Source of the DNA: Variovorax gossypii
GTDB lineage: Bacteria; Pseudomonadota; Gammaproteobacteria; Burkholderiales; Burkholderiaceae_C
Length of the DNA: 64,000 nt
NCBI RefSeq assembly: GCF_003965815.1
Contig: NZ_RXOE01000008.1
Location: 1 to 64,000, forward strand
Reading direction: 5' to 3'
A program made the position numbers and the translations under genes. Below the pieces are notes generated by a model that did no database searches, was not told the DNA's origin, and saw only the letters and a list, made by a program, of their open reading frames with translations. Shown here piece after piece: positions 6,935-16,816 of this stretch. Position 1 is the stretch's first letter. Every line of letters starts with the position of its first letter.

Positions 6935-8857
6935 CTATGAACTCTTGCGCACCCGCAGATACCACTCGCAGAGCAGGCGCACCTGCTTGGCCGTGTAGCC
7001 CTTCTCGACCATGCGGGTCACGAAGTCTTCGTGCTTCTTCTGTTCGTCGGCACTGCTCTTGGTGTTGAAGCTGATCACCGGCAGGAGCTCTTCGGTGTTG
7101 GAGAACATCTTCTTCTCGATCACCGAGCGCAGCTTCTCGTAGCTGGTCCACGCCGGGTTGCGCCCCGCGTTGCCGGCCCGCGCGCGCAGCACGAAGTTGA
7201 CGATCTCGTTGCGGAAGTCCTTCGGGTTGCCGATGCCGGCCGGCCGCTCGATCTTCTCGAGTTCGGCGTTGAGCGAGGCGCGGTCGAAGACTTCGCCGGT
7301 GTCGACGTCGCGGAACTCCTGGTCCTGGATCCAGTAGTCGGCGTAGGTGACATAGCGGTCGAAGATGTTCTGGCCGTACTCGCTGTAGCTCTCCAGGTAG
7401 GCTGTCTGGATCTCCTTGCCGATGAACTCGGCATAGCGCGGCGCCAGCAGCTCCTTGATGTAGCTGATGTACTTCTGCTCGACCTCCGGCGGGAACTGCT
7501 CGCGCTCGATCTGCTGTTCGAGCACGTACATCAGGTGCACCGGGTTGGCGGCCACCTCGGAGCTGTCGAAGTTGAACACCTTCGAGATGATCTTGAAGGC
7601 GAAGCGCGTGGAGACGCCGCTCATGCCTTCGTCGACGCCCGCGTAGTCGCGGTACTCCTGGATCGACTTGGCCTTGGGGTCGGTGTCCTTGAGGTTCTCG
7701 CCGTCGTACACCTGCATCTTGCTGAAGGTGCTGGAGTTCTCCGGCTCCTTCAGGCGGGTGAGCACCGAGAGCTGGGCCATCATGCGCAGCGTTCCGGGGG
7801 CGCAGGGCGCCTTCGCCAGGGACGAGTTGCGCACCAGCTTCTCGTAGATCTTGATTTCCTCCGAGGCGCGCAGGCAGTAGGGCACCTTGACGATGTAGAT
7901 CCGGTCGAGGAAAGCCTCGTTGTTCTTGTTGTTGCGGAAGGCCTTCCACTCGCTCTCGTTGCTGTGCGCGAGCACGATGCCGTCGAAGGGGATGGCGCCG
8001 AAGCCTTCGGTGCCCTTGAAGTTGCTTTCCTGCGTGGCGGTCAGCAGCGGATGCAGCACCTTGATGGGCGCCTTGAACATTTCCACGAACTCCAGCAGGC
8101 CCTGGTTGGCCAGGCACAGGCCGCCGGAGTAGGAGTAGGCATCGGGGTCGTCCTGGGCGAAGGTCTCGAGCTTGCGGATGTCGACCTTGCCGACCAGCGA
8201 GGAGATGTCCTGGTTGTTCTCGTCGCCCGGCTCGGTCTTGGCCACCGCGATCTGCCGCAGCACCGACGGGTAGCGCTTGACGACCTTGAACTGGCGGATG
8301 TCGCCGCCGTACTCCTCGAGCCGCTTGACGGCCCAGGGCGAGAGAATTCGATTCAGGTAGCGGCTCGGGATGCCGTATTCCTTTTCAAGGATCTCGCCGT
8401 CCTCGACCGTGTCGAAGAGGCCGAGCGGGGATTCGTTCACCGGCGAGCCCTGGATGGCGTAGAAGGGCACGTGCTCCATGAGCTGCTTCAGGCGTTCGGC
8501 GATCGAGCTCTTGCCGCCGCCCACCGGGCCCAGGAGGTAAAGGATTTGCTTCTTTTCTTCCAGCCCCTGCGCGGCGTGGCGGAAATAGGACACCACCTGC
8601 TCTATGGCGTCTTCCATGCCATAGAACTCCTTGAACGCCGGGTAGATCTTGATGACCTTGTTGGCGAAGATCCGCGAAAGCCGGGGATCGTTGCGGGTGT
8701 CGACCAGCTGGGGCTCCCCGATGGCCTTGAGCATGCGCTCGGAGGCCGTGGCGTAAGCCATGGGATCGCGCTTGCAGATGTCCAGGTAGTCCTGCAGCGA
8801 GATGACTTCCTCGCGGGTGCGCTCGTAGCGGGCGGCAAAGTTGCTGATCACATCCAT
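6935..8857 (-). CDS. prkA: PrkA/YeaG-family serine protein kinase
   Basis: A 640-aa protein with an AAA+-like N-terminal domain and the PrkA C-terminal kinase domain. The Walker A motif GPVGGGKS is at 110-117, followed by the family block QGSPVNESPLGLFD. Homologues phosphorylate protein targets; E. coli YeaG acts in nitrogen-starvation and stationary-phase responses. The start at ATG 8857 (MDVISNFAARYERTREEV) is supported by a GGAGG-type ribosome binding site about 6 nt upstream. It heads the operon with yeaH and spoVR. The upstream 765 bp is non-coding and contains an AT-rich stretch that probably holds the promoter. Confidence 0.94.
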   Translation of the reverse strand: MDVISNFAARYERTREEVISLQDYLDICKRDPMAYATASERMLKAIGEPQLVDTRNDPRLSRIFANKVIKIYPAFKEFYGMEDAIEQVVSYFRHAAQGLEEKKQILYLLGPVGGGKSSIAERLKQLMEHVPFYAIQGSPVNESPLGLFDTVEDGEILEKEYGIPSRYLNRILSPWAVKRLEEYGGDIRQFKVVKRYPSVLRQIAVAKTEPGDENNQDISSLVGKVDIRKLETFAQDDPDAYSYSGGLCLANQGLLEFVEMFKAPIKVLHPLLTATQESNFKGTEGFGAIPFDGIVLAHSNESEWKAFRNNKNNEAFLDRIYIVKVPYCLRASEEIKIYEKLVRNSSLAKAPCAPGTLRMMAQLSVLTRLKEPENSSTFSKMQVYDGENLKDTDPKAKSIQEYRDYAGVDEGMSGVSTRFAFKIISKVFNFDSSEVAANPVHLMYVLEQQIEREQFPPEVEQKYISYIKELLAPRYAEFIGKEIQTAYLESYSEYGQNIFDRYVTYADYWIQDQEFRDVDTGEVFDRASLNAELEKIERPAGIGNPKDFRNEIVNFVLRARAGNAGRNPAWTSYEKLRSVIEKKMFSNTEELLPVISFNTKSSADEQKKHEDFVTRMVEKGYTAKQVRLLCEWYLRVRKSS

Positions 8858-9622
8858 GGTCACGCCTCCTTCAGGTCGATGGGCTTTGTGCCCGATGGCG
8901 TGCAGCAAAGGCGTTGCGCAACATTAAAAGGTGTGCCTGCCCATGGCTGCATGCCGCGGAAAACTCCCTTACAACAATCTGCTAACAATCAGCATAAAGC
9001 AAAGATTGAACCCGGCAAATCATTTGTTAATTCAGAACCACGCCAGCAAGTAAAGTTCAACAAAAAACAAGGAACAAATTTCCGGATTTCAGGTAAATTC
9101 AAAGGCTCGCTTTCCTAATTCTCTCCGGGTGAAAACACCTATGCCGAATGGCCATCGTCCGTCTTTGGCTTTTCTCCGGGAAAAAATCGCCTATTGAGCT
9201 TCGAGGCTCAAAAAAGAGGCGTCTCCTGCTGCAATAACGCGCGATCTGCCGTTCGGTTTATTGCTCAGCCCAAAAAAATATAAAAGCAATCCTCGCGCCA
9301 CTTTTGGGTGGGCGGCCTGCGCGAACTGGCGTGGGAGGCTGGCTCGGGAGAGATCCGGCATGCTTCGCGAAGGTGCGAAACGCACTGAAGACGTGCTCGC
9401 CATGAGGCGGGAAGGCCCGCATGCACCAACATGAAGGCCCTGAAACGGCAAAGGGCCGCAGTGCGGCCCTTGCTGGAGGGGGATGTGTCCCTGGGGAGTG
9501 AAGTCCCCGGTGTTACATCTCCGATGGAAAGGAGGATCGACGCGTTGCGCCGGCACCGGATGGCACGCGGGAACAGCCCTCGGGCTGCCCCTCCTTGCAC
9601 ATCTTTGGTGCCTTCCGATCCG
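8858..9622. other. Long intergenic region between prkA and dnaJ
   Basis: I support no gene in these 765 bp. About 8930-9130 is strikingly AT-rich compared with the rest of the window, with A-runs and CAAAT/TTAAT-type words; this fits a prkA promoter or leader region. I looked for a sigma-54 -24/-12 element (GG-N10-GC) reading toward prkA and did not find a convincing one. A 6-bp hairpin (TTGAGC/GCTCAA, 9194-9211) is followed on the + strand by an A-run. The dnaJ terminator lies at 9451-9471. Open frames here are short and lack recognisable homology or ribosome binding sites. Confidence 0.6.
9451..9471 (-). terminator. Probable terminator downstream of dnaJ
   Basis: A 9-bp perfect stem (AAGGGCCGC/GCGGCCCTT) with a 3-nt loop, about 150 nt past the dnaJ stop. 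Reading in the dnaJ direction it is followed by a T-rich stretch (TTTGCCGTTTC), so it is a plausible but weak intrinsic terminator. A second small hairpin (AGCCC/GGGCT, near 9575-9588) lies nearer the stop. Confidence 0.55.
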
Positions 9623-10759
9623 TCAGCTGAAGAATTCCTTCGCCTTGTCGAACCAGCCCTTGTCGGTCGGGCTGTGCTTCTCGCCGCCCTTCTTGAGCGA
9701 CTCGTCGAGCTCCTTGAGCAGCTTGCGCTGGAACTCCGTGAGCTTCACCGGCGTCTCGACGCGCACGTGGCAGTACAGGTCGCCCGGATAGCTCGAGTTC
9801 ACGCCCTTGATGCCCTTGCCGCGCAGGCGGAACTGCTTGCCGCTTTGCGTGCCTTCGGGAATGTCGATGGCAGCCGCGCCCTTCAGCGTGGGCACGTTGA
9901 TCTCGCCCCCGAGCGCAGCCGTGGTCACGCTCACGGGCACCACGCAGTGCAGGTTGTCGCCGTCGCGCTCGAAGATGTCGTGCTTCTTGAGCCGGATCTC
10001 GATGTACAGGTCGCCCGGCGGGCCGCCGTTGACACCGGGCTCGCCGCTGCCGGTCACGCGCATGCGCTGGCCGTCGTCGATGCCGGCGCGGATCTTCACC
10101 TCGAGCGTCTTGTTGCGCTTGATCTTGCCCTGGCCATGGCACGCGGTGCAGGGCTCGGGAATGATCTTGCCGCTGCCGTGGCAGGTCGGGCAGGTCTGCT
10201 GCACGCTGAAGAAGCCCTGGCGCATCTGCACCGCGCCCGCGCCGTGGCAGGTGGTGCAGGTGATGGGCTTGGTGCCGGGCTTCGCGCCCGAGCCGTGGCA
10301 GGTCTCGCATTCGTCCCAGGTGGGAATGCGGATCTCGGTGGTCTTGCCCTCCGCCGCTTCCTCGAGCGTGATCTCCATCGCGTAGCTCAGGTCGCTGCCG
10401 CGGAAGACCTGGCGGCCGCCGCCCCCCCGGCCACGGCCGCCGCCGAACACGTCGCCGAAGATGTCGCCGAAGGCCTCGGCGAAGCCGCCGAAGCCTTCCG
10501 CGCCCGGGCCGCCGCGCATGTTGGGGTCGACGCCGGCATGGCCGTACTGGTCGTAGGCCGCGCGCTTCTGCCCGTCGGACAGCATTTCGTAGGCTTCCTT
10601 CACCTCCTTGAACTTGGCCTCGGCCTCCTTGGAGGTATCGCCGTGGTTGCGGTCAGGATGGTGCTTCATCGCGAGCTTGCGATAAGCCTTCTTGATTTCT
10701 TCCTCGCTCGCGTTCTTGGGGACGCCGAGGGTTTCGTAGTAGTCGCGTTTGGTGGCCAT
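9623..10759 (-). CDS. dnaJ: Chaperone protein DnaJ (Hsp40)
   Basis: A 378-aa type I DnaJ, co-chaperone that delivers substrates to DnaK and stimulates its ATPase. The J domain (1-70) contains the essential HPD in MKHHPDRNHGD. A Gly/Phe-rich linker (about 80-118) is followed by the zinc-finger domain with four repeats (CETCHGSG, CTTCHGAG, CPTCHGSG, CTACHGQG). C-terminal substrate-binding beta domains complete the protein. It is the last gene of the grpE-dnaK-dnaJ cluster, separated from dnaK by a hairpin that may reduce dnaJ expression relative to dnaK. Confidence 0.97.
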   Translation of the reverse strand: MATKRDYYETLGVPKNASEEEIKKAYRKLAMKHHPDRNHGDTSKEAEAKFKEVKEAYEMLSDGQKRAAYDQYGHAGVDPNMRGGPGAEGFGGFAEAFGDIFGDVFGGGRGRGGGGRQVFRGSDLSYAMEITLEEAAEGKTTEIRIPTWDECETCHGSGAKPGTKPITCTTCHGAGAVQMRQGFFSVQQTCPTCHGSGKIIPEPCTACHGQGKIKRNKTLEVKIRAGIDDGQRMRVTGSGEPGVNGGPPGDLYIEIRLKKHDIFERDGDNLHCVVPVSVTTAALGGEINVPTLKGAAAIDIPEGTQSGKQFRLRGKGIKGVNSSYPGDLYCHVRVETPVKLTEFQRKLLKELDESLKKGGEKHSPTDKGWFDKAKEFFS

Positions 10760-10819
10760 GACAGGTCGATCGGGAGATCAGGGGGAGCAGCGGGAACTCG
10801 GGTAACTTGAAGCGAGAAA

Positions 10820-10849
10820 GGCTGGAGCACCTTTTCAGGTGTTCCAGCC
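10820..10849 (-). terminator. Hairpin terminator or attenuator between dnaK and dnaJ
   Basis: A 12-bp stem with one mismatch (GGCTGGAACACC/GGTGCTCCAGCC on the minus strand) around a 6-nt loop, about 20 nt after the dnaK stop, followed by TTTCTCGCTT. Position and shape fit partial termination that would make DnaK more abundant than DnaJ. The T-tract is interrupted, so read-through is likely. Confidence 0.65.
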
Positions 10850-10868
10850 TTGTCCAGGGAACTGAAGA

Positions 10869-12809
<1,941 letters not shown>

Positions 12810-12936
12810 GTTCTTACTCCTGAAAGCCTGAAAAATATGTTGTTATGAACTTGTGGATAACCCGTCGCGATTCAAGGTATGACGCGGGGATTTCCTGTGG
12901 GAATCGTGTGTGCCGTTGTGCGCCGCTATGTGCCGG

Positions 12937-13509
12937 TTACTTCGGCGCGCTGACCGTGACCAGCGCCGGGCGCAGCACGCGCTCGTTGATCGTGTAGCCC
13001 TTCTGCAGCACGCTCACCACGGTGTTGGGTTCCTGGTCGGCGGGGACCATCGAAATGGCCTGGTGCAGGTGCGGGTCGAACTTCGTGCCGGGTGCGGGGG
13101 CCACTTCGACCACCTTGTTGCGCTCCAGCGCGCTCTTGAGCTGGCGCAGCGTGGCCTCGGCGCCTTCGCGGATCTGCTCGGGCGTGGCGTCCTTGACGGC
13201 CAGGCCGGCTTCCAGGCTGTCGGTCACGGGCAGCAGGCTTTCGGCAAAGGCCTCGACGGCGAACTTGCGGGCCTTGCTGACTTCCTCGTCGGCGCGGCGA
13301 CGGGCGTTCTGCACATCGGCCTGGGCGCGCAGGTACTGATCGGCAAGCTCGGCGTTCTTGGTCTGCAGCGCGGCGAGTTCGCCCTGGGCCACGGCCAGGG
13401 CGTCGAGCGCCTCGGCTTCATTGGCGAATTGCGCAGCCTCCAGTTCCTCGGGGCTCGGCTCGCCTTGCAGCATTTGAGAATTCTTCGCGGATTGTTGCGG
13501 GTCAGACAT
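12937..13509 (-). CDS. grpE: Nucleotide exchange factor GrpE
   Basis: A 190-aa GrpE, which releases ADP from DnaK. The N-terminal half is a long helical/coiled-coil region (ELAALQTKNAELADQYLRAQ, then ADVQNARRRADEEVSKAR). The C-terminal beta domain has the family signature FDPHLHQAISMV and VLQKGYTINERVLRPALVTV. It opens the grpE-dnaK-dnaJ heat-shock cluster, and a sigma-32-type promoter lies about 45 nt upstream (13555-13582). No anomaly is seen. Confidence 0.96.
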   Translation of the reverse strand: MSDPQQSAKNSQMLQGEPSPEELEAAQFANEAEALDALAVAQGELAALQTKNAELADQYLRAQADVQNARRRADEEVSKARKFAVEAFAESLLPVTDSLEAGLAVKDATPEQIREGAEATLRQLKSALERNKVVEVAPAPGTKFDPHLHQAISMVPADQEPNTVVSVLQKGYTINERVLRPALVTVSAPK

Positions 13510-13554
13510 TTTTCAAAGAACCGGTACGGGCCGGAAAACAAACAACAGCCAGCC

Positions 13555-13582
13555 ACATGGGGCTGGCCAGAGGCATTTCAAG
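13555..13582 (-). promoter_or_regulatory. Sigma-32 (heat-shock) promoter of grpE-dnaK-dnaJ
   Basis: On the minus strand the -35 element CTTGAAA (13576-13582) and -10 element CCCCATGT (13555-13562) are separated by 13 bp. This matches the RpoH consensus CTTGAAA-N11-16-CCCCATnT at essentially every conserved base. The spacing to the grpE ATG allows a short leader of roughly 40 nt. Confidence 0.88.
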
Positions 13583-13639
13583 CGAAAAAATGCGGCCAAA
13601 TGGGCCGCAGGAGCACTGAAACTCAGGCAATTCAGCCGG

Positions 13640-13733
13640 GAACACCGCGGAACCGGCTTTGCCGGGCCGCAGGTGTTGCCCCCGGTAGGGGGTTGGCGAA
13701 GCGACACGAAGTGCGCGAAGCCTGGGGGCGAGC
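13640..13733 (-). repeat. Dispersed 3'-UTR hairpin repeat, copy A
   Basis: About 94 bp, highly similar to copies at 23209-23299 and 54745-54840. In gene-relative orientation it reads GCTCGCCCCCAGGC... then a CCCCC/GGGGG hairpin, then a long stem-loop made of AACACC, GAGG-like and CCGGC arms with matching partners. It starts 5 nt after the stop codon of the FKBP gene, oriented as if transcribed with it, and lies between that gene and the grpE promoter. This copy has GCGG where the others have GAGG in the outer stem, with a matching change on the other arm. Confidence 0.85.
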
Positions 13734-13738
13734 TTCGG

Positions 13739-14089
13739 TCAGTGGGCGTCGAGCAGTTCGACGTCGAACTTCAGGGTGGCGTTCGGGGGGATCACACCGC
13801 CGGCGCCGCGGGCGCCATAGCCCAGCGATGCGGGAATGATCAGCGTGCGCTTGCCGCCGATCTTCATGCCGGCCACGCCTTCGTCCCAGCCCTTGATGAC
13901 CTGGCCCGCGCCCAGCGAGAAGGCGAAGGGATCGTTGCGGTCGCGGCTCGAGTCGAACTTGGCGCCTTGCACGCCGTCGTTATAGAGCCAGCCGGTGTAG
14001 TGCACATGCACGTGGTGACCGGCCTTGGCTTCGGCGCCGGTGCCGACTTCGGTGTCTTCGTATTGCAGGCCGGAGGGAGTGGTGGGCAT
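13739..14089 (-). CDS. FKBP-type peptidyl-prolyl cis-trans isomerase
   Basis: A 116-aa single-domain FKBP with no signal peptide, so probably cytoplasmic. The family pattern is complete: VHYTGWLYNDG, FDSSRDRNDPFAFSLGAGQVI, KGWDEGVAGMKIGGKR and PASLGYGARGAGGVIPPNATL. These enzymes accelerate prolyl isomerisation in folding proteins. It sits upstream of the grpE heat-shock promoter and shares the strand with the chaperone genes, but the intervening repeat and promoter suggest separate transcription. It is a FKBP12-like short form, unlike SlyD or trigger factor. Confidence 0.93.
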   Translation of the reverse strand: MPTTPSGLQYEDTEVGTGAEAKAGHHVHVHYTGWLYNDGVQGAKFDSSRDRNDPFAFSLGAGQVIKGWDEGVAGMKIGGKRTLIIPASLGYGARGAGGVIPPNATLKFDVELLDAH

Positions 14090-14173
14090 GGGAAACGCTC
14101 CTTGCGTCGATGTGAGATCCGTGGATCGAAGGCGCGGAGTTTACCGAGGCCCGGCAGGCGGCCCTGCGGTCCG

Positions 14174-14629
14174 TCAGCCGTGGCCGGTGTCGTCGCCGGG
14201 CGCCGCGGGCGTAGGCGCAGGCGCCGCGAGGGGCTCGGGAGAGGGGGCCGCCGCAGGCGGAACCGCGGTTGCGGCGGGGGCGGCCGAGGTGGTCGGTGCG
14301 GCGGCGGCAGGCGCGGTTGCGGCAGCCTTCTTCATCTGGCCGAGCTGCCACTTGCCGGCGAAGGCCTGCAGGTCGGACAGGCGCTTGAGCAGGTCCTGCC
14401 CGCTGAGCGTGAGGCTGTAGCCGTCGCTGCCGTGGCCGACGAGGCCGGCTTCGCGCAGTTCCTTGATGCGGGTGTTGAGCGTGTTGGGAGTGATGCCGCC
14501 GACGCTGTCCTGCAGCAGCCGGAAGGTCTGCGCGTGTCCGTCGCGCAGCGCCCAGAGCACGCGCAGTGCATAGCGGGCTTCGAGCAGGGCGAGCAACTGG
14601 CTGACGGCTGCGTTTTCCTTGGTACTCAT
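14174..14629 (-). CDS. HxlR-like winged-helix transcriptional regulator with an Ala/Pro-rich tail
   Basis: A 151-aa protein. Residues 1-90 form a winged helix: LLALLEARYALRVLWALRDG and GITPNTLNTRIKELREAGLV (recognition helix and wing) resemble HxlR/YtfH-type regulators. The last 55 residues are a low-complexity Ala/Pro/Thr tail (AAAPTTSAAPAATAVPPAAA and similar), probably disordered. Of three in-frame ATGs, the one at 14629 (MSTKENAAV) is best placed: a GAGGAG ribosome binding site lies 9 nt upstream, while the ATGs at 14638 and 14635 are 0-3 nt from it. Targets are unknown; it is downstream of psd and upstream of the FKBP gene on the same strand. Confidence 0.75.
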   Translation of the reverse strand: MSTKENAAVSQLLALLEARYALRVLWALRDGHAQTFRLLQDSVGGITPNTLNTRIKELREAGLVGHGSDGYSLTLSGQDLLKRLSDLQAFAGKWQLGQMKKAAATAPAAAAPTTSAAPAATAVPPAAAPSPEPLAAPAPTPAAPGDDTGHG

Positions 14630-14805
14630 CGACATCATCTCCTCGAAGCTGGGCGGGCCGTCAGCCTGTGGGGCAGGGCGACGCCTCGCGTTCTTGTGGT
14701 TGGTATGAACCGTCTCGTTGGCCGGCGACTATAGCTCAATCGATGAGGATGCTACTAGTTTTGTAGCTGTCAAGGCAATCTGGATGCGGGTTGTGAGACA
14801 AAGCC
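14630..14805. other. Intergenic region between psd and the HxlR-like gene
   Basis: No gene. A 7-bp inverted repeat (TTGTGAG/CTCACAA, 14791-14811) overlaps the psd stop codon and could fold in the psd mRNA, without a T-tract. A small GCTAC...GTAGC inverted repeat lies near 14750-14770 within a locally AT-rich patch. Confidence 0.5.
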
Positions 14806-15657
14806 TCACAAATTGGTGTATTCGGCCATGGCTTCGCCCAACCGGATCGCGCGGCCTGGCGACCACTGCGGGTTGAAGGCCAGCGCGGGCGCCGGGAAGA
14901 GCATGACGACGGTGGAGCCCAGCAAGAATCGGCCCATCTCGTCGCCCTTGCGGATGTCGATCTGCTGGTCGGCGTAGTGCCACTCGCGCAGCTCGCCCAC
15001 GCGCGGAGGGTTGACCACGCCATGCCACACGGTGGCCATGCTGCCGACGATGGTGGCGCCCACGAGCACCAGCACGAAGGGGCCGCGCGCCGACTCGAAG
15101 ACGCACACCACGCGTTCGTTGCGAGCGAAGAGGCCGGGCACGCCGCGCGCCGTCGTCGGATTCACCGAGAACAGGTCGCCCGGCACGTGGATCATGCGCA
15201 CCAGCCGCCCGTCGCAGGGCATGTGGATGCGGTGGTAGTCCTTCGGACTCAGGTAGAGCGTGGCGAAGCTGCCGTGCGCGAACTTCGCGGCCAGCGTGGC
15301 GTCGCCGCCCACCAGCGCGGTGGTCGTGTAGTTGTGGCCCTTGGCCTGGAAGATCTGGTCGCCTTGAATTGCGCCGAACTGGCTGATCGCGCCGTCCACC
15401 GGGCAGATCAGGTCGGCCTGCGCGATGGGCCGGGCGCCGGGCTTGAGTTCGCGCGTGAAGAACTGGTTGAAGCTCTTGTAGTGGCTGATGTCCGACTCGA
15501 GCGCCTCGCCCATGTCCACGCCGTACTTGGCCACGAAGCGCCGGATGATCCAGGTCGTCACCGCCCCCCGCTCCTTGCCCGCGACCCAGCCGGCGAAATT
15601 GGTCAGGGCCTGTTTGGGAAACAGGTATTGGGGCAGTACGGCAGAGCGGTCGGACAC
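14806..15657 (-). CDS. psd: Phosphatidylserine decarboxylase proenzyme
   Basis: A 283-aa pyruvoyl-dependent decarboxylase making phosphatidylethanolamine from phosphatidylserine at the inner membrane. The self-cleavage motif LGST is present with Ser248, which becomes the pyruvoyl group of the short alpha chain after autocatalysis. Other family blocks are ICPVDGAISQFG, YLSPKDYHRIHMP (catalytic His region) and VGATIVGSMATVWHG. Length matches the bacterial type I family. It is a single housekeeping gene here, with a hairpin-flanked gap to the Bug receptor gene upstream. Confidence 0.96.
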   Translation of the reverse strand: MSDRSAVLPQYLFPKQALTNFAGWVAGKERGAVTTWIIRRFVAKYGVDMGEALESDISHYKSFNQFFTRELKPGARPIAQADLICPVDGAISQFGAIQGDQIFQAKGHNYTTTALVGGDATLAAKFAHGSFATLYLSPKDYHRIHMPCDGRLVRMIHVPGDLFSVNPTTARGVPGLFARNERVVCVFESARGPFVLVLVGATIVGSMATVWHGVVNPPRVGELREWHYADQQIDIRKGDEMGRFLLGSTVVMLFPAPALAFNPQWSPGRAIRLGEAMAEYTNL

Positions 15658-15739
15658 GTGGGAAGGATCTGGAAAGCGGATCGGAGGGGCATTCTATAAA
15701 GGGCTTTTCGCCCGGGGCGTAGGAAGCTTCCCTTGGTTC

Positions 15740-15762
15740 GGCCCGCCTTCCATCGGCGGGCC
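15740..15762 (-). terminator. Hairpin just downstream of the distal Bug receptor gene
   Basis: An 8-bp GC stem (GGCCCGCC/GGCGGGCC) with a 7-nt loop, 2 nt after the stop of the last gene of the uronate operon. There is no T-tract, so it could be an mRNA 3'-end stabiliser or a Rho-assisted stop instead of a classical terminator. Confidence 0.5.
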
Positions 15763-15764
15763 CG

Positions 15765-16760
15765 TCAGTCCGCCTTGATCCCCGCCGCCTTGATCACCTG
15801 GGCCCACTTCTCCACCTCGGCCTTCTGGAAGGCCGCGATCTGCGTGGTGCTCAGGTCGGCCGGCTCCATGCCGAAGCCCTTGAGCTTGTCCTGCATCTCG
15901 GGCGTCGCGAGGATCTTGCGGATCTCCGTGTGCAGCCGGTCTACCACTGGCGCGGGCGTGTTCGCCGGCACGAAGATCGCCTGCCACGACACCACCTCGA
16001 AGTCCTGCAGCCCCGGCACGCCCGATTCGGCCACCGTCGGCACGTCGGGCATCGAGGCTAGCCGCTTCGCCGAGGTGACGGCGATCGCGCGCAGCTTGCC
16101 GCTCTGTATGTGCGGGCCGGCCACCACGGTGGTGTCGAACATCATGTCGACCTGTCCGCCGATCACGTCCTGGATCGCCGGGCCGCTGCCCTTGTACGGA
16201 ATGTGCGTGAACTTCACGCCCGACTTGTAGGCCAGCAGTTCCAGCGCCAGATGCTGCGAGGTGCCCGTGCCGGCCGAGGCCGACGAGAGCCCGCCCGCCT
16301 TGCCCTTGCTGGCCGCGATCACGTCCTTCAGCGTCTTGTACGGGCTCGCCTGGTTCACCACCAGCACCACCGGGTTGGTACCGATCAGCGTCACCGGCGC
16401 GAACGACTTCTGCGGGTCGTAGCCCAGCTTCGGATACAGGCTGACGTTGATCGCGTGCGAGCTGATCGTGCCGCCCACCAGTGTGAAGCCGTCGGGCGCG
16501 GCGCGCGCGCCTATCTCCGAGCCCACGCTGCCGCCGGCACCGCCCTTGTTGTCGATGATCACGGTGGTGCCCAGCACCGGGCCGAGCTTCTGCCCGATCA
16601 GACGGCCCAGCACGTCGGTCGTGCCGCCCGCCGGGAACGGCACGAGGTACGTGATGGGCTTGCCCGTGGGCCAGGTGCCGCCGCCCTGCGCGAAGGCCAC
16701 CGGAAGCGCGGTGGCGAGCGAAGAGGCGAGGGCGGTGCGGATGAGTGTGCGGCGTTGCAT
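15765..16760 (-). CDS. Bug-family tripartite tricarboxylate transporter (TTT) receptor
   Basis: A 331-aa periplasmic solute receptor. The twin-Arg-like N-terminus MQRRTLIRTALASSLA and a hydrophobic core end near AFAQGG, the probable signal-peptidase site. The Bug fold is shown by YLVPFPAGGTTDVLGRLIG (carboxylate-binding loop), VIIDNKGGAGGSVGSE, HIPYKGSGPAIQDVIGGQVD and the conserved C-terminal block. Such receptors feed TctA/TctB permeases, but none is encoded in the window. It lies at the 3' end of the long minus-strand uronate/aldarate operon, so an organic or sugar acid ligand is likely (inference). Start ATG at 16760. Confidence 0.92.
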   Translation of the reverse strand: MQRRTLIRTALASSLATALPVAFAQGGGTWPTGKPITYLVPFPAGGTTDVLGRLIGQKLGPVLGTTVIIDNKGGAGGSVGSEIGARAAPDGFTLVGGTISSHAINVSLYPKLGYDPQKSFAPVTLIGTNPVVLVVNQASPYKTLKDVIAASKGKAGGLSSASAGTGTSQHLALELLAYKSGVKFTHIPYKGSGPAIQDVIGGQVDMMFDTTVVAGPHIQSGKLRAIAVTSAKRLASMPDVPTVAESGVPGLQDFEVVSWQAIFVPANTPAPVVDRLHTEIRKILATPEMQDKLKGFGMEPADLSTTQIAAFQKAEVEKWAQVIKAAGIKAD

Positions 16761-16816
16761 GTGAAAGTCTCCTTGGGTTGTCGGGTGGCTGGATGTGGTT
16801 GCGATGCGTCGGCCTC

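Noticed and set aside
7031..9118. A 695-codon open frame on the + strand
   Set aside because: It is antisense to prkA throughout, shows the composition expected for the opposite strand of a GC-rich gene, and has no recognisable domain.
8858..9622. A sigma-54 promoter for prkA, as in E. coli yeaGH
   Set aside because: No GG-N10-GC element of acceptable match was seen on the minus strand.
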